The notes beneath the pieces were generated by a model. It was given only the letters and a program-made list of their open reading frames with translations, searched no databases and was not told the origin of the DNA. Below, piece by piece: positions 8,842 to 17,593 of a stretch of DNA of 51,607 nt. The DNA is taken from the NCBI RefSeq assembly GCF_016905445.1, contig NZ_JAFEXF010000027.1, forward strand, positions 1-51,607, given 5' to 3'. The stretch's first letter is position 1. Each line of letters opens with the position of its first letter. A program made the position numbers and the translations under genes. The stretch is from Streptomyces sp. G44 (GTDB taxonomy: Bacteria; Actinomycetota; Actinomycetes; Streptomycetales; Streptomycetaceae).

Positions 8842-9690
8842 CGTCCCTGGTTCGGCCGGCGCGACTTCCGCGGCCTCCGTCTTGGGATTGCGCCGCTGAC
8901 GCCTGGACACCCACTGGGCGAACCACGACAGCAACATGCACATCCCGATGTAGATCGGTGAGATCACCATGACCACGGGGATGAAGGGCAAATCGTAGTC
9001 GAGGTTCGACGCGATCAGCTTCCCGGCATGGAGGAACTCCTCGTAGGTGATCAGAAAGCCCAGCGAGGTGTCCTTCAGGGCCACCACCAACTGGCTGATG
9101 ATGGCGGGCAGCATGGCGCGCAGGGCCTGGGGCACCAGGACGTATCCCATGACCTGGGTCTTGCGCATCCCGAGGGCGTACGCGGCCTCTTTCTGGCCGC
9201 GTTCCATGGAGTTGACGCCGGAGCGGAAGACCTCGGCGAGGACCGAGCCGTTGTAGAGGGTGAGTCCGGCGACGAGCGCGGGCAGCGGCTGCACCTTCAG
9301 CGCCACGAAGACGAAGAAGATCATCACCAGGACGGGCATCGCCCGGAAGAACTCGACCAGGAGCGTGGCCACCCAGCGCACCGGCCGGTGGTCCGAGAGC
9401 CGTCCCATGGCGAGCACCCCGCCGAGCGCGAGCGCGAGGACCGCGGAGATCGCGAAGGCCTTGAGCGTGTTGCCGAGGCCGCGCAGCAGCAGTTCCTGGA
9501 TGCCCTCGTACGCGAAGGGCGACCACTTGGTGGCGGTGAACTGGTCGGTGTCGAAGAGGAGATACAGGATCCAGGCGACGAGCGCGAGCACGGCCAGGGT
9601 GGAGAACACGCCGTAGACCCTGTGCCGCCGCACGGTCTTCGGCCCCGGGATGTCGTACAGGGCGGTGGAGTCGTGGGCGAGGGCTTTCAT
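8821..9690 (-). CDS. gluD: Glutamate ABC transporter permease GluD
   Basis: An integral membrane subunit of the glutamate importer. At 289 aa it has an extended cytoplasmic N-terminus, a first hydrophobic segment (STLAVLALVAWILYLLF), and five further helices typical of His/Glu/Gln/Arg permeases. The EAA-type loop that contacts the ATPase is GQKEAAYALGMRKTQ followed by LVPQALR. The C-terminal tail is polar and Pro/Glu-rich. The ATG at 9690 overlaps the gluC stop, indicating translational coupling within gluABCD. It is the last gene of the operon. Confidence 0.92.
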   Translation of the reverse strand: MKALAHDSTALYDIPGPKTVRRHRVYGVFSTLAVLALVAWILYLLFDTDQFTATKWSPFAYEGIQELLLRGLGNTLKAFAISAVLALALGGVLAMGRLSDHRPVRWVATLLVEFFRAMPVLVMIFFVFVALKVQPLPALVAGLTLYNGSVLAEVFRSGVNSMERGQKEAAYALGMRKTQVMGYVLVPQALRAMLPAIISQLVVALKDTSLGFLITYEEFLHAGKLIASNLDYDLPFIPVVMVISPIYIGMCMLLSWFAQWVSRRQRRNPKTEAAEVAPAEPGTLLPGVQ

Positions 9691-10331
9691 CGGGCGACTC
9701 CCCAGCGCTTTTCGAGGATGTTGAAGATCGCGCTGATGGCGAGGGTGATGACCAGATAGCCGAGGGCGATCCAGACGAAGGTCCAGACGATGTTGTAGCC
9801 CAGCTCGTTGAGCGTCTTGTACGTGCCGAGCAGTTCGGTGACGCTGAACGCGCCCGCGATCGCGGAGTTCTTGGCGAGCGCGATGAGGTTGGAGCCGACC
9901 GGCGCGATGACGGAGCGGAAGGCCTGCGGCAGGACCACCTTCGACAGGGTCTGCCCGAAGGACATGCCGAGGCTGCGCGCCGCCTCGCCCTGGCCCTTGG
10001 GCACGGTGTTGATGCCCGAGCGGAGCGCCTCGCAGATGAAGGCCGAGGTGTAGCAGCCGAGCGCGAGGACGGCGAACACCTTGAAGGGCAGCACGAGCCC
10101 GAAGCGCGGCAGACCCAGCAGCACGGCGAAGAAGAGCAGGGTCAGCGGGGTGTTGCGCAGGACCGTCACCCACACCGTGCCGAAGGCCCGGAAGGAGCCG
10201 ACGGGCGCGACCCGGAAGGAGGCCATGAGGAAGCCGAGCACGAGCGCCAGGAGCGAGGCGTAGACGGTGAGTTCGACGGTTCCGAGGAAGCCGTCGCCGA
10301 ACGTGGAGAAGTTGTCGGTCAGTACGTTCAT
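9687..10331 (-). CDS. gluC: Glutamate ABC transporter permease GluC
   Basis: A 214-residue permease with about five transmembrane helices and the EAA loop GQGEAARSLGMSFGQTLSKVVLPQA. It pairs with GluD to form the channel. The start ATG at 10331 follows gluB by 9 bases, with a GGAGG just before it. Together with gluA and gluB upstream this is the standard actinobacterial glutamate uptake operon, transcribed A-B-C-D. Confidence 0.92.
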   Translation of the reverse strand: MNVLTDNFSTFGDGFLGTVELTVYASLLALVLGFLMASFRVAPVGSFRAFGTVWVTVLRNTPLTLLFFAVLLGLPRFGLVLPFKVFAVLALGCYTSAFICEALRSGINTVPKGQGEAARSLGMSFGQTLSKVVLPQAFRSVIAPVGSNLIALAKNSAIAGAFSVTELLGTYKTLNELGYNIVWTFVWIALGYLVITLAISAIFNILEKRWGVAR

Positions 10332-10340
10332 GACGCCTCC

Positions 10341-11267
10341 TCAGTTCGCCGGGTAGCGGTCGATGGCGGGCGGCTTCGGCGCCGGGACTCCGGAGAGCCC
10401 GAGGGTGGCGTCGTAGGCCTTCTTCCAGTCGCCGTTCTTCTCGCGGGCGGCGAGGGCGTCGTCGACGGCGAACCGCAGGGCGTCGTCGCTCCGGGGCACC
10501 CCGATCCCGTACGGCTCCTTGGAGAACGGTCTGCCGACGACCTTGAGTTCGTCGGGCACCTTGGCTGCGTAGCCGATCAGGATGGCGTCGTCGGTGGTGA
10601 CGGCGTCGACCTGGTAGGTCAGCAGGTTGTCGACGCAGACGGAGTACGTGTCGTACGCGACGAGGGTGGCCTTCGGGTAGTCCTGCTGGATGCGCTGGTA
10701 GGGGGTGGAGCCCGCGGCCGAGCAGACGCGTTTGCCGTCGAGGTCGCGCGGGCTCCTGATGTCGTCCTCGTCGTGCCGCACGAGCAGGCCCTGGCCCGCC
10801 ATGTAGTACGGGCCGCCGAAGCCGACGAGCTTCTTGCGGTTGTCGTTGATGGTGTAGGTGCCGACGTAGTAGTCGATCTGCCCGTTCTGGAGGGCGGTCT
10901 CGCGGTTGGCCGACGCGATGGTCTTGAACTCGATCCGCCGGGGGTCCAGGCCCAGCGACGCCGAGACCATCTTGGCGATCTCGATGTCGAAGCCGGAGTA
11001 GGCGCCGGTCGCGGGGTCCTTCTCGCCGAGATAGGGCTGGTCCTCCTTGGCCCCAACGATGAAGCGGCCGCGGCTCCTGGCCTTGCGCCAGGTCCCCGAC
11101 TCGGGCAGCCGGAAGCCGGTCGCCACCCGGTACTCGGGGAGCTTCTCGGCGGCGGGGCCCTTGGTCGGCGGGCTGCCGTCCTTGCCGCAGGCGGTGGCGA
11201 CGAGCGCGGACAGCACGAGGGCGGCGAGGAGCCGGGCGGTGGGCAGGGTGGGTTTCTTCACGAGCAC
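10341..11267 (-). CDS. gluB: Glutamate-binding lipoprotein GluB
   Basis: The substrate-binding subunit, anchored to the outer membrane face. The signal peptide and lipobox ATAC (Cys ~residue 27) are followed by an SBP_bac_3 domain (~65-290). Typical features are the GFDIEIAKMVSASLG loop, the QNGQIDYYVGTYTIND segment and the hinge region VCSAAGSTPYQRI. At 308 aa the length is normal, with a ~40-residue linker after the lipid anchor. GTG 11267 or 11261 may be the start; both suit the signal peptide. It is second in the operon, 10 bases after gluA. Confidence 0.92.
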   Translation of the reverse strand: MLVKKPTLPTARLLAALVLSALVATACGKDGSPPTKGPAAEKLPEYRVATGFRLPESGTWRKARSRGRFIVGAKEDQPYLGEKDPATGAYSGFDIEIAKMVSASLGLDPRRIEFKTIASANRETALQNGQIDYYVGTYTINDNRKKLVGFGGPYYMAGQGLLVRHDEDDIRSPRDLDGKRVCSAAGSTPYQRIQQDYPKATLVAYDTYSVCVDNLLTYQVDAVTTDDAILIGYAAKVPDELKVVGRPFSKEPYGIGVPRSDDALRFAVDDALAAREKNGDWKKAYDATLGLSGVPAPKPPAIDRYPAN

Positions 11268-11277
11268 GTCGCCCCCG

Positions 11278-12021
11278 TCAGTGCTTGAGGATCTTGGAGA
11301 GGAAGTCCCGGGCGCGCTCGCTCTCCGGGTGGGTGAAGAAGTCCTCGGGGGCCCGGTCCTCGACGACGCGGCCGTCCGACATGAACACGACGCGGTTGGC
11401 GGCGGAGCGGGCGAAGCCCATCTCGTGGGTGACGACGACCATCGTCATGCCCTCGCGGGCGAGCTGCTGCATGACCTCCAGGACCTCGTTGATCATCTCG
11501 GGGTCGAGGGCCGAGGTCGGCTCGTCGAAGAGCAGGGCCTTGGGGTCCATGGCCAGGGCGCGGGCGATGGCGACGCGCTGCTGCTGGCCGCCGGAGAGCT
11601 GCGCGGGGTACTTCTCGGCCTGCGTGGCCAGGCCCACGCGCTCCAGGAGTTCACGGGAGCGGCGGTCGGCCTCGTCCTTCTTGCGTCCGCGCACCTTCAC
11701 CTGGGCCAGCGAGACGTTCTGGAGGACGGTCTTGTGCGCGAAGAGGTTGAAGGACTGGAAGACCATGCCGACTTCGGCGCGGAGCCTCGCGAGTGCCTTG
11801 CCCTCGTCGGGCAGCGGCTGCCCGTCGAGTCTGATCTCTCCGGACTGGATGGTCTCCAGTCTGTTGATCGTCCGGCACAGTGTTGATTTCCCCGACCCCG
11901 AGGGGCCGATGACCACGACCACCTCCCCCTTGCCGACGGTGAGGTTGACGTCCTGGAGGACATGCAGCTCCCCGTAGTACTTGTTCACATCACGCAGCTC
12001 GATCAAAGGATCGACGGCCAT
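11278..12021 (-). CDS. gluA: Glutamate ABC transporter ATPase GluA
   Basis: The ATP-hydrolysing subunit of glutamate uptake, 247 aa. It has Walker A GPSGSGKST (~residue 40), Q-loop QSFNLF, signature LSGGQQQR (~150), Walker B ALLFDEPTSALD and switch His in VVTHEMGF. Start ATG at 12021 gives MAVDPLIELRDVNKYYG. It is the first gene of the operon. The 114-base gap upstream (12022-12135) must hold the promoter; an AT-richer stretch lies near 12107-12135. Confidence 0.95.
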   Translation of the reverse strand: MAVDPLIELRDVNKYYGELHVLQDVNLTVGKGEVVVVIGPSGSGKSTLCRTINRLETIQSGEIRLDGQPLPDEGKALARLRAEVGMVFQSFNLFAHKTVLQNVSLAQVKVRGRKKDEADRRSRELLERVGLATQAEKYPAQLSGGQQQRVAIARALAMDPKALLFDEPTSALDPEMINEVLEVMQQLAREGMTMVVVTHEMGFARSAANRVVFMSDGRVVEDRAPEDFFTHPESERARDFLSKILKH

Positions 12022-12135
12022 GGCAAGACCTGCCCACTCTCAGCTGTGTACGTCCGCGCAAACTATCCACGGGGAAACGGGACTTACCGGACGACACGCT
12101 CGCGGGGGCATTAACCGTATTTGAGGCAATTGCGG

Positions 12136-12582
12136 TTACGTTTCCGAGGCCTCCGCGTAGATCTGCGACAGCTCGGGGGCTCCGTGCACCGCCCAGTCGA
12201 GCCCCGCCTGGACGACCGGGATGTCCCGCCCGGAGGGGAGCCGTACGACGGGGCTGCCGCCGGGCCACACGTGCCAGGTGGCGCCCGGGACGGTCCGCAC
12301 CACGATCGTGCCCAGGTACAGCCCCGCGTCGTTGCCGAGCCACGGCAGCAGCTCCGGGTCGTCGCGCCAGCGCGGCAGGAGCTGGTCGAGGGCGGTCAAC
12401 GACGCCGGGGAGTCGTCCAGTTCGAGCCCCGCCGCGGCCGCCTGGGACCGCAGCAGCTCGCACTCGGAGAACAGCTCGGCCACGCCCTGCGGGTTGTCGC
12501 GGAAGGCCACCGCGAGTCCCTCGCCGGCCGCGTCCGCCGCGGAGTGCCGTCGGCGCCATTTGCCGAGGAACGGAATGTTCAT
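12136..12582 (-). CDS. DUF6278-like protein
   Basis: A 148-residue cytoplasmic protein starting MNIPFLGKWRRRH, with the conserved central block ELDDSPASLTALDQLLPRWRDDPE, then LGNDAGLYLGT and a C-terminal VQAGLDWAVHGAPELSQIYAEA. This pattern is what I know from the streptomycete DUF6278 family, whose function is unknown. ATG 12582 has GGAGAGG about 8 bases upstream; the longer frame to 12744 is not needed. It lies between gluA and the divergent GDSL hydrolase gene. Confidence 0.75.
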   Translation of the reverse strand: MNIPFLGKWRRRHSAADAAGEGLAVAFRDNPQGVAELFSECELLRSQAAAAGLELDDSPASLTALDQLLPRWRDDPELLPWLGNDAGLYLGTIVVRTVPGATWHVWPGGSPVVRLPSGRDIPVVQAGLDWAVHGAPELSQIYAEASET

Positions 12583-12770
12583 GGTCGGCACCTCTCCATT
12601 GCTGGCGTCCGCCGGATACGCGACGACACGCGAACGTCCGTATGCCCAAGAATGTACCTGGCATGAACGCGATGTGACCGGCCGTGGAGGGCCATCGGGG
12701 CGTACGTGACACCCGCTCACCGGCCCAGTAGCTTCAGGGGGCATCCGTCATCACGCGGGAGGGGACTGTC

Positions 12771-14540
12771 GTGCGCCGACGAACTCGGGGGGCGGCCGTC
12801 GCGCTCTGCCTCTGTACGGGTCTCGCCCCCGCGGTCGCCGCCGAGGCGGCCCCGCACACGCCCCGGCCGCTCCCCCTGGACCGGCTCTTCGACAACCGGG
12901 CGGTCAGTGACGACGCCCGGCCCGGCGCCGCGGACTTCGACGGGGCGGGCGGCTCGCTCTCGGCGCGGGACCTGCGGGCCGCGGGCTGGACCCCCGGCCG
13001 CTCCCTCGGGGTGGACGGGGCGCGGCTGACCTGGCCGCGCACGGAGCCCGGCGAGCGGGACAACGTGCGGGCCAACGGCCAGTCGGTGCGGGTGCGCGGC
13101 CGTGGGGACGCCCTGGCGTTCCTGGTGGCGGGCACGGGCGGCGAGGCGAGCGGCACGGGCACAGTGCGCTACCGGGACGGCTCACGCGGCGGCTACCGGC
13201 TCACCGCACCGGACTGGCGTTCGGGTCCGTCGGCCACGAAGGCGGTCGCCCTGCCGCACATCAACACCCCGGGCGGTCAGCGCGCCGAGAAGGCACGGCT
13301 GTACGTGGTGACCGTGCCGCTGGTGCGGGGGCGCGAGGTGGCGTCGGTGGACCTGCCGCGGGACCCAGGCGTCCCGGACCTGCACGTCTTCGCCCTGTCG
13401 GTGCGGGCGCGGACCACGGGGTGGACCGGCAGCTGGGCGGCGTCGACCGCCGGGTACACGGCGGTCGGGCCCTGGAGCGACCGCACCGTGCGTCTCGTCG
13501 TGCACACCAGTGTGGGCGGGCCCCGGGTGCGCGTGCGGCTCGACAACACCTTCGCGGCGGCTCCGGTGCGGATCGGCGGCGCCACCGTGGCGGTGCAGGC
13601 GGCCGGGGCGGGGGCCGAGGGCACGCCGCGGCGGCTGGCCTTCCGGGGCCGGGCCGGCACCGAGATCCCGGCGGGCGCCCAGGCCTTCAGCGACCCCCTC
13701 GACTTCGACGTGCCCGCCGACGCCAATCTGCTGGTGAGCTTCCATCTGCCGGGGCCGGTGGCGGCGGCGCCCGTGCACAGCCAGGCCGTCCAGCGCTCGT
13801 ACGTCAGCGGCCCCGGCGACCACGCGGCGGACGGCTCCCCGGCGGCGTACACCTCGACGATCACGACGTGGCCGCTGCTCACCGGGGTCGACGTGGGCGG
13901 CGGGCCCGGTTCGGTGGTGCTGCTCGGCGACTCGATCACCGACGGGACGAAGTCGACGCCGGACGCCAACCGCCGCTGGCCGAATGTGCTGGCGAGGCGC
14001 CTGCTGAACCAGTCCGACGTGCCGCGCTACGGCGTCCTCAACCACGGCATCTCGGCGAACCGCGTGGTCACCGACCGCTATCCCGGCGACGGCGCCTCCA
14101 CCGACACGGGCGGTGTGAGCGCCCTGCACCGCCTGGACCGCGACGTCCTCGCCCAGACGTCGGCGCGCACGGTGGTGGTCTTCGAGGGCGTCAACGACGT
14201 GCGCTGGGGCACCTCCGCGGACCAGGTGATCGCCGGGCTGCGGGAGATCGCGCACCGGGCACGGGCCCGGGGCCTGCGCGTCGTGGCGGCGACCATCGCG
14301 CCCTGCGAGGGCGAGTCGCTGTGCACGGCGGCGGCGGACGCCCGGCGGGAGGCCGTCAACACCTACCTCCGCGAGGCCGGCGACTTCGACGCCGTGCTCG
14401 ACTTCGACGCGGTGCTGCGCGATCCCGCGCGCCCGGCGCGGATGCTGCCCGCCTACGACAGCGGGGACCATTTGCATCCGGGCGACGCGGGTCTCGCGGC
14501 GCTCGCGGACTCCGTGGACCTGCGGAAGCTGGTGCCGTGA
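12771..14540 (+). CDS. Secreted GDSL/SGNH hydrolase
   Basis: A 589-residue exported protein. The signal peptide ends near AVAAEAAP (residue ~27). The first ~350 residues form a beta-rich accessory region; the SGNH domain lies at ~380-585. Block I is VVLLGDSITDG (Ser ~residue 387), the block III Asn is in EGVNDVRWG, and the C-terminal Asp/His pair is in SGDHLHPGD. Family members are esterases, lipases or acetylxylan esterases; the target is not evident. GTG at 12771 gives MRRRTRG, a normal signal start. It converges on xthA, 9 bases away. Confidence 0.9.
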   Translation: MRRRTRGAAVALCLCTGLAPAVAAEAAPHTPRPLPLDRLFDNRAVSDDARPGAADFDGAGGSLSARDLRAAGWTPGRSLGVDGARLTWPRTEPGERDNVRANGQSVRVRGRGDALAFLVAGTGGEASGTGTVRYRDGSRGGYRLTAPDWRSGPSATKAVALPHINTPGGQRAEKARLYVVTVPLVRGREVASVDLPRDPGVPDLHVFALSVRARTTGWTGSWAASTAGYTAVGPWSDRTVRLVVHTSVGGPRVRVRLDNTFAAAPVRIGGATVAVQAAGAGAEGTPRRLAFRGRAGTEIPAGAQAFSDPLDFDVPADANLLVSFHLPGPVAAAPVHSQAVQRSYVSGPGDHAADGSPAAYTSTITTWPLLTGVDVGGGPGSVVLLGDSITDGTKSTPDANRRWPNVLARRLLNQSDVPRYGVLNHGISANRVVTDRYPGDGASTDTGGVSALHRLDRDVLAQTSARTVVVFEGVNDVRWGTSADQVIAGLREIAHRARARGLRVVAATIAPCEGESLCTAAADARREAVNTYLREAGDFDAVLDFDAVLRDPARPARMLPAYDSGDHLHPGDAGLAALADSVDLRKLVP

Positions 14541-14549
14541 GCCGGGGGG

Positions 14550-15329
14550 TCAGAGCTCCAGGTCCACCACGACCGGGGCGTGGTCGGAGGCGCCCTTGCC
14601 CTTGCGCTCCTCACGGTCCACGTAGGAGTCGGTGACGGCCTTCGCGAAGGGTTCGTTGCCGTACACCAGGTCGATGCGCATGCCCTTGTTCTTGGGGAAG
14701 CAGAGCTGGCGGTAGTCCCAGTAGGTGTACGGGTGGTCGTACTTCAGGGGGCGCGGCACGATGTCCGACAGGCCCGTGCCGCGCAGGTCGGCGAGGGCGG
14801 CGCGCTCGGCCGGGGTGACGTGCGTGGCGCCGACGAAGAGCGAGGGGTCCCAGACGTCGTCGTCGGTCGGCGCGACGTTGTAGTCGCCGAGGACGGCGAA
14901 GGGGCGGGAGCCCCCCGCATCCCCGGCGACGGCGGCCTTCAGGGCCTCCAGCCACTGGAGCTTGTACGCGTAGTGGGCGTGGTCGACCTCGCGGCCGTTG
15001 GGCACGTACACCGACCAGAGGCGGACGGGGCCGCAGGTCCCGGAGATCGCGCGGGGCTCTTCCGCGCCGTCGTAGGCGGGATCGCCCGGCAGGCCCTTGA
15101 CGACGTCTTCGAGGCCGACCCTGGAGATCAGCGCGACGCCGTTCCACCTGCCGGTCGCGTGGACCGCCGACTCGTAGCCCAGCTCGCTCAGCTCGGCGGC
15201 CGGGAATCCCTCGGCCGTCGTCTTGGTCTCCTGGACGCACAGCACGTCCGTGCCGGTGCTCTCCAGCCAGGCCAGGAGCCTCGGCAGCCGAGCGGTGATC
15301 GAGTTCACGTTCCAGGTCGCAATGCGCAT
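14550..15329 (-). CDS. xthA: Exodeoxyribonuclease III
   Basis: A base-excision-repair AP endonuclease and 3'-5' exonuclease, 259 aa. Catalytic residues are visible: Asn in TWNVNS (residue ~7), Glu in VQETKTT (~34), the Tyr in VYVPNG, Asp/Asn in GDYNVAPTDDD (~150), Asp in MRIDLVYG and His in SDHAPVV near the C-terminus. The length and motif order match the ExoA/XthA family. ATG 15329 (MRIATWNVNS) is the family start. Confidence 0.95.
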   Translation of the reverse strand: MRIATWNVNSITARLPRLLAWLESTGTDVLCVQETKTTAEGFPAAELSELGYESAVHATGRWNGVALISRVGLEDVVKGLPGDPAYDGAEEPRAISGTCGPVRLWSVYVPNGREVDHAHYAYKLQWLEALKAAVAGDAGGSRPFAVLGDYNVAPTDDDVWDPSLFVGATHVTPAERAALADLRGTGLSDIVPRPLKYDHPYTYWDYRQLCFPKNKGMRIDLVYGNEPFAKAVTDSYVDREERKGKGASDHAPVVVDLEL

Positions 15330-15359
15330 GCCTCACAACCTACCGGCCGCCACCGACAG

Positions 15360-16034
15360 TCAGAGTTCGGCCGTCTCCCCCGGGGTCAGCCGCAGGTGCT
15401 CGGCGCCGCCCAGGGCCCCGATCTGGTTGTCGTAGATCGGCCGGGCGAGGTCGGTGAGCAGGGCGTCGTGGATGTCGTAGGCGCGCTGGGGCCTGACCTC
15501 CCGTACGTAGTCGATGACCTCGGAGATCTTGTTCCAGGGCGCCATGACCGGGAGCAGCAGCGTCTCCACGGGCCGGTCGGGGACGGTCAGCGCGTCGCCG
15601 GGGTGGAAGACGGAGCCGTCCACCAAATAGCCGACGTTGGTGATGCGCGGGATGTCCGGGTGGATCACGGCGTGCAGCTCGCCGTGCACCTGGACGTCGA
15701 AGCCGGCGGCGGTGAACGTGTCGCCGTGCCCGACGGTGTGCACGCGGCCGGGGAAGGCGGCCGAGATCCGGTCGGCGACCGCCTTGAGGGTCCAGATCTC
15801 GGTGCCGGGGCGGGCCTCCATGGCCGCGCGCAGGTGTCCCTCGTCGAAGTGGTCGGGGTGCTCGTGGGTGACGAGGATGGCGTCGGCGCCGGCGGCGGCG
15901 TCGTCCTCGCTGAAGCCGCCCGGGTCGACGACGAGTGTGCGTCCGTCCTTTTCGAGACGCACGCACGCGTGGGACTTCTTCGTGAACGTCATGCGCTTCG
16001 CGCGCGCGGGAGCGTTGTCCGCGGGGGTCGTCAT
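15360..16034 (-). CDS. Metallo-beta-lactamase-fold hydrolase (UPF0173/UlaG-like)
   Basis: A 224-residue hydrolase with the metal motif THEHPDHFD (HxHxDH, residues ~60-68), a later GELHAVIHPDIP and the FHPGDALTVP segment that carries the Asp ligand. The N-terminal KKSHACVRLEKDGRTLVVDPGG is typical of the streptomycete members. The substrate is unknown. ATG 16034 is chosen because AGGATGGAGGG sits about 9 bases upstream; ATG 15992 (MTFTKKSH) is a possible shorter start. It lies between xthA and pcaL on the same strand. Confidence 0.85.
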   Translation of the reverse strand: MTTPADNAPARAKRMTFTKKSHACVRLEKDGRTLVVDPGGFSEDDAAAGADAILVTHEHPDHFDEGHLRAAMEARPGTEIWTLKAVADRISAAFPGRVHTVGHGDTFTAAGFDVQVHGELHAVIHPDIPRITNVGYLVDGSVFHPGDALTVPDRPVETLLLPVMAPWNKISEVIDYVREVRPQRAYDIHDALLTDLARPIYDNQIGALGGAEHLRLTPGETAEL

Positions 16035-16064
16035 GCCAGTCATCCCTCCATCCTGCTACCGCTG

Positions 16065-17351
16065 CTACTCCTGCGGCGTGGTTTCCTCACGGATCACGGC
16101 CTGCGCCACCTTGAACGCGGAGTTCGCCGCCGGGACGCCGCAGTAGACGGCGGCCTGGAGCAGCACCTCCTTGATCTCGGCCGGGGTGAGGCCGTTGCGC
16201 AGCGCGGCGCGGGTGTGGAACGCCAGCTCGTCCAGGTGACCGCCCGCCACGAGGGCGGTGAGGGTGACGCAGCTGCGGGAGCGGCGGTCCAGGCCGGGAC
16301 GGTTCCAGACCTCGCCCCAGGCGTAGCGGGTGATGAGCTCCTGGAAGTCGCCGGAGAAGTCGTCGGCCGAGGCCAGGGCGCGGTCCACGTGGGCGTCGCC
16401 GAGGACCTCGCGGCGGACCTTGATGCCCGCCTCGTAGGGGTCGCTGCGGACGGCGCCCGCGACCGCCTCGGGCTGCTCGGCCGCCGCGATCGCGGCCATG
16501 GGGGCCGCCGGGGCCACGGGCGGGGACAGGACGGGCTTGACGGGCGGCGGTGTGATCGCCGCCGGCGTCTCCTGCCAGGCGGTGGAGAAGTGGCGTACGA
16601 GGAGGTCGGTGACGGCGGCGGGCTGCTCGACGGGCGCGAGGTGCGAGGCGCCCGGCACGACGGCGAGCCGCGAGTCGGGGATGCCCGCGACGAGGGTGCG
16701 GGCCTCGCCCTGCCCGGTGACCTGGTCCTCGGAGCCGACGAGGACCAGCGTGGGCACACCGATCCGGCCCAGTTCGGCGCGGACGTCGAAGGCGGCGAGG
16801 GCCTCGCAGGCCGCGATGTAGCACCCGGGGTCGGTGGTGCGCACCATCTGTACGGCCCAGTCGGTGATGGCGGGCTGCGCGGCGGCGAAGCCGGGCGTGA
16901 ACCAGCGCTCGGGCGCGGAGCGGGCGATGGGGTCGAGGCCGTTGCTGCGGACGATCACGCCGCGCTGGCGGAACTCGTCGGCGGTGCCGAACCGCGGTGA
17001 CGCGGCGATCAGGGCGAGCGAGGCGACCCGCTCCGGGCACCGCAGCGCCAGCTCGGCACCGATGGCACCGCCGAAGGCACAGCCCGCGTACCCGAAGCGC
17101 TGCACGCCCAGGCCGTCGAGCGTGGCCAGCAGCCGCTCGGCGAGCTCCCCGACGGACCCGCACGGGTGCGCGGGAGCCCCGCCGTGTCCCGGCATGTCGA
17201 AGCGGAACACACGCCACTGACGGGTCAGCTCGGGTATCTGCCGGTCCCACATGTGCCATGTGGTACCCAGTGAGGCACCCAGGATCAGGACCGGGGCCTC
17301 TTCTGGCCCGTCAAAGCGGTATTGCAGGGTGTTCATCGGTGTCTCACTCAC
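16065..17351 (-). CDS. pcaL: Fused 3-oxoadipate enol-lactonase / 4-carboxymuconolactone decarboxylase
   Basis: Catalyses two consecutive steps of the protocatechuate branch of the beta-ketoadipate pathway. Residues ~1-260 are an alpha/beta hydrolase (PcaD) with oxyanion segment [12 protein letters not shown], a nucleophile position that reads GCAFGG, an Asp in SEDQVTG and a His in GASHLAPVEQP. The usual serine elbow GxSxGG reads GCAFGG, so the nucleophile would be Cys or is displaced; this is worth checking. Residues ~310-428 form the CMD domain (PcaC) with the RSRSCVTLTAL and AGGHLDELAFH motifs. A Pro/Ala linker joins them. GTG 17351 (MSETPMNTLQYRF) has GAGAGGG upstream. No other pca genes are in the window. 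A truncated copy of its 5' end lies at 46.9 kb. Confidence 0.88.
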   Translation of the reverse strand: MSETPMNTLQYRFDGPEEAPVLILGASLGTTWHMWDRQIPELTRQWRVFRFDMPGHGGAPAHPCGSVGELAERLLATLDGLGVQRFGYAGCAFGGAIGAELALRCPERVASLALIAASPRFGTADEFRQRGVIVRSNGLDPIARSAPERWFTPGFAAAQPAITDWAVQMVRTTDPGCYIAACEALAAFDVRAELGRIGVPTLVLVGSEDQVTGQGEARTLVAGIPDSRLAVVPGASHLAPVEQPAAVTDLLVRHFSTAWQETPAAITPPPVKPVLSPPVAPAAPMAAIAAAEQPEAVAGAVRSDPYEAGIKVRREVLGDAHVDRALASADDFSGDFQELITRYAWGEVWNRPGLDRRSRSCVTLTALVAGGHLDELAFHTRAALRNGLTPAEIKEVLLQAAVYCGVPAANSAFKVAQAVIREETTPQE

Positions 17352-17375
17352 CCGCCAGACCCTCTCATCTGTCAC
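17257..17375 (-). repeat. Left copy of the pcaL 5'-end direct repeat
   Basis: The first ~95 bases of pcaL plus ~24 bases upstream recur at 46898-47018 in the same orientation. By eye there are about a dozen mismatches over the ~100 best-aligned bases. It marks the left edge of the ~29.5-kb region carrying the NRPS cluster. Confidence 0.75.
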
Positions 17376-17547
17376 GAGATGTCACATCGCCGGGGTGAAC
17401 CTAGCTCACCTCAGCCCTCCCGCGACGGCAGGGCCGGCACCGCCGGCACCCCTCGATGAGCCCAGATATGTGCTCTTCAGCGTGCACTCGGAGCCGTGTC
17501 GTTCCGGTCGCAGCAGCTTGAACACCCCACAGTGAACACCCGGCCTG

Positions 17548-17568
17548 CTCGCCTTACGGCCAGGCGAG
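17548..17568. other. Small hairpin between pcaL and the cysN remnant
   Basis: A 7-bp perfect stem (CTCGCCT / AGGCGAG) with a 7-base loop lies in the 242-base gap between pcaL and the cysN remnant. Nothing else is recognisable in that gap. Confidence 0.35.
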
Positions 17569-17593
17569 TCGCTCGGCTGGACGCACCGCGCGA

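Noticed and set aside
17352..17593. A tRNA attachment site at the left island border
   Set aside because: No tRNA-like cloverleaf or integrase gene is visible; the only repeated sequence at the borders is the pcaL 5' end.
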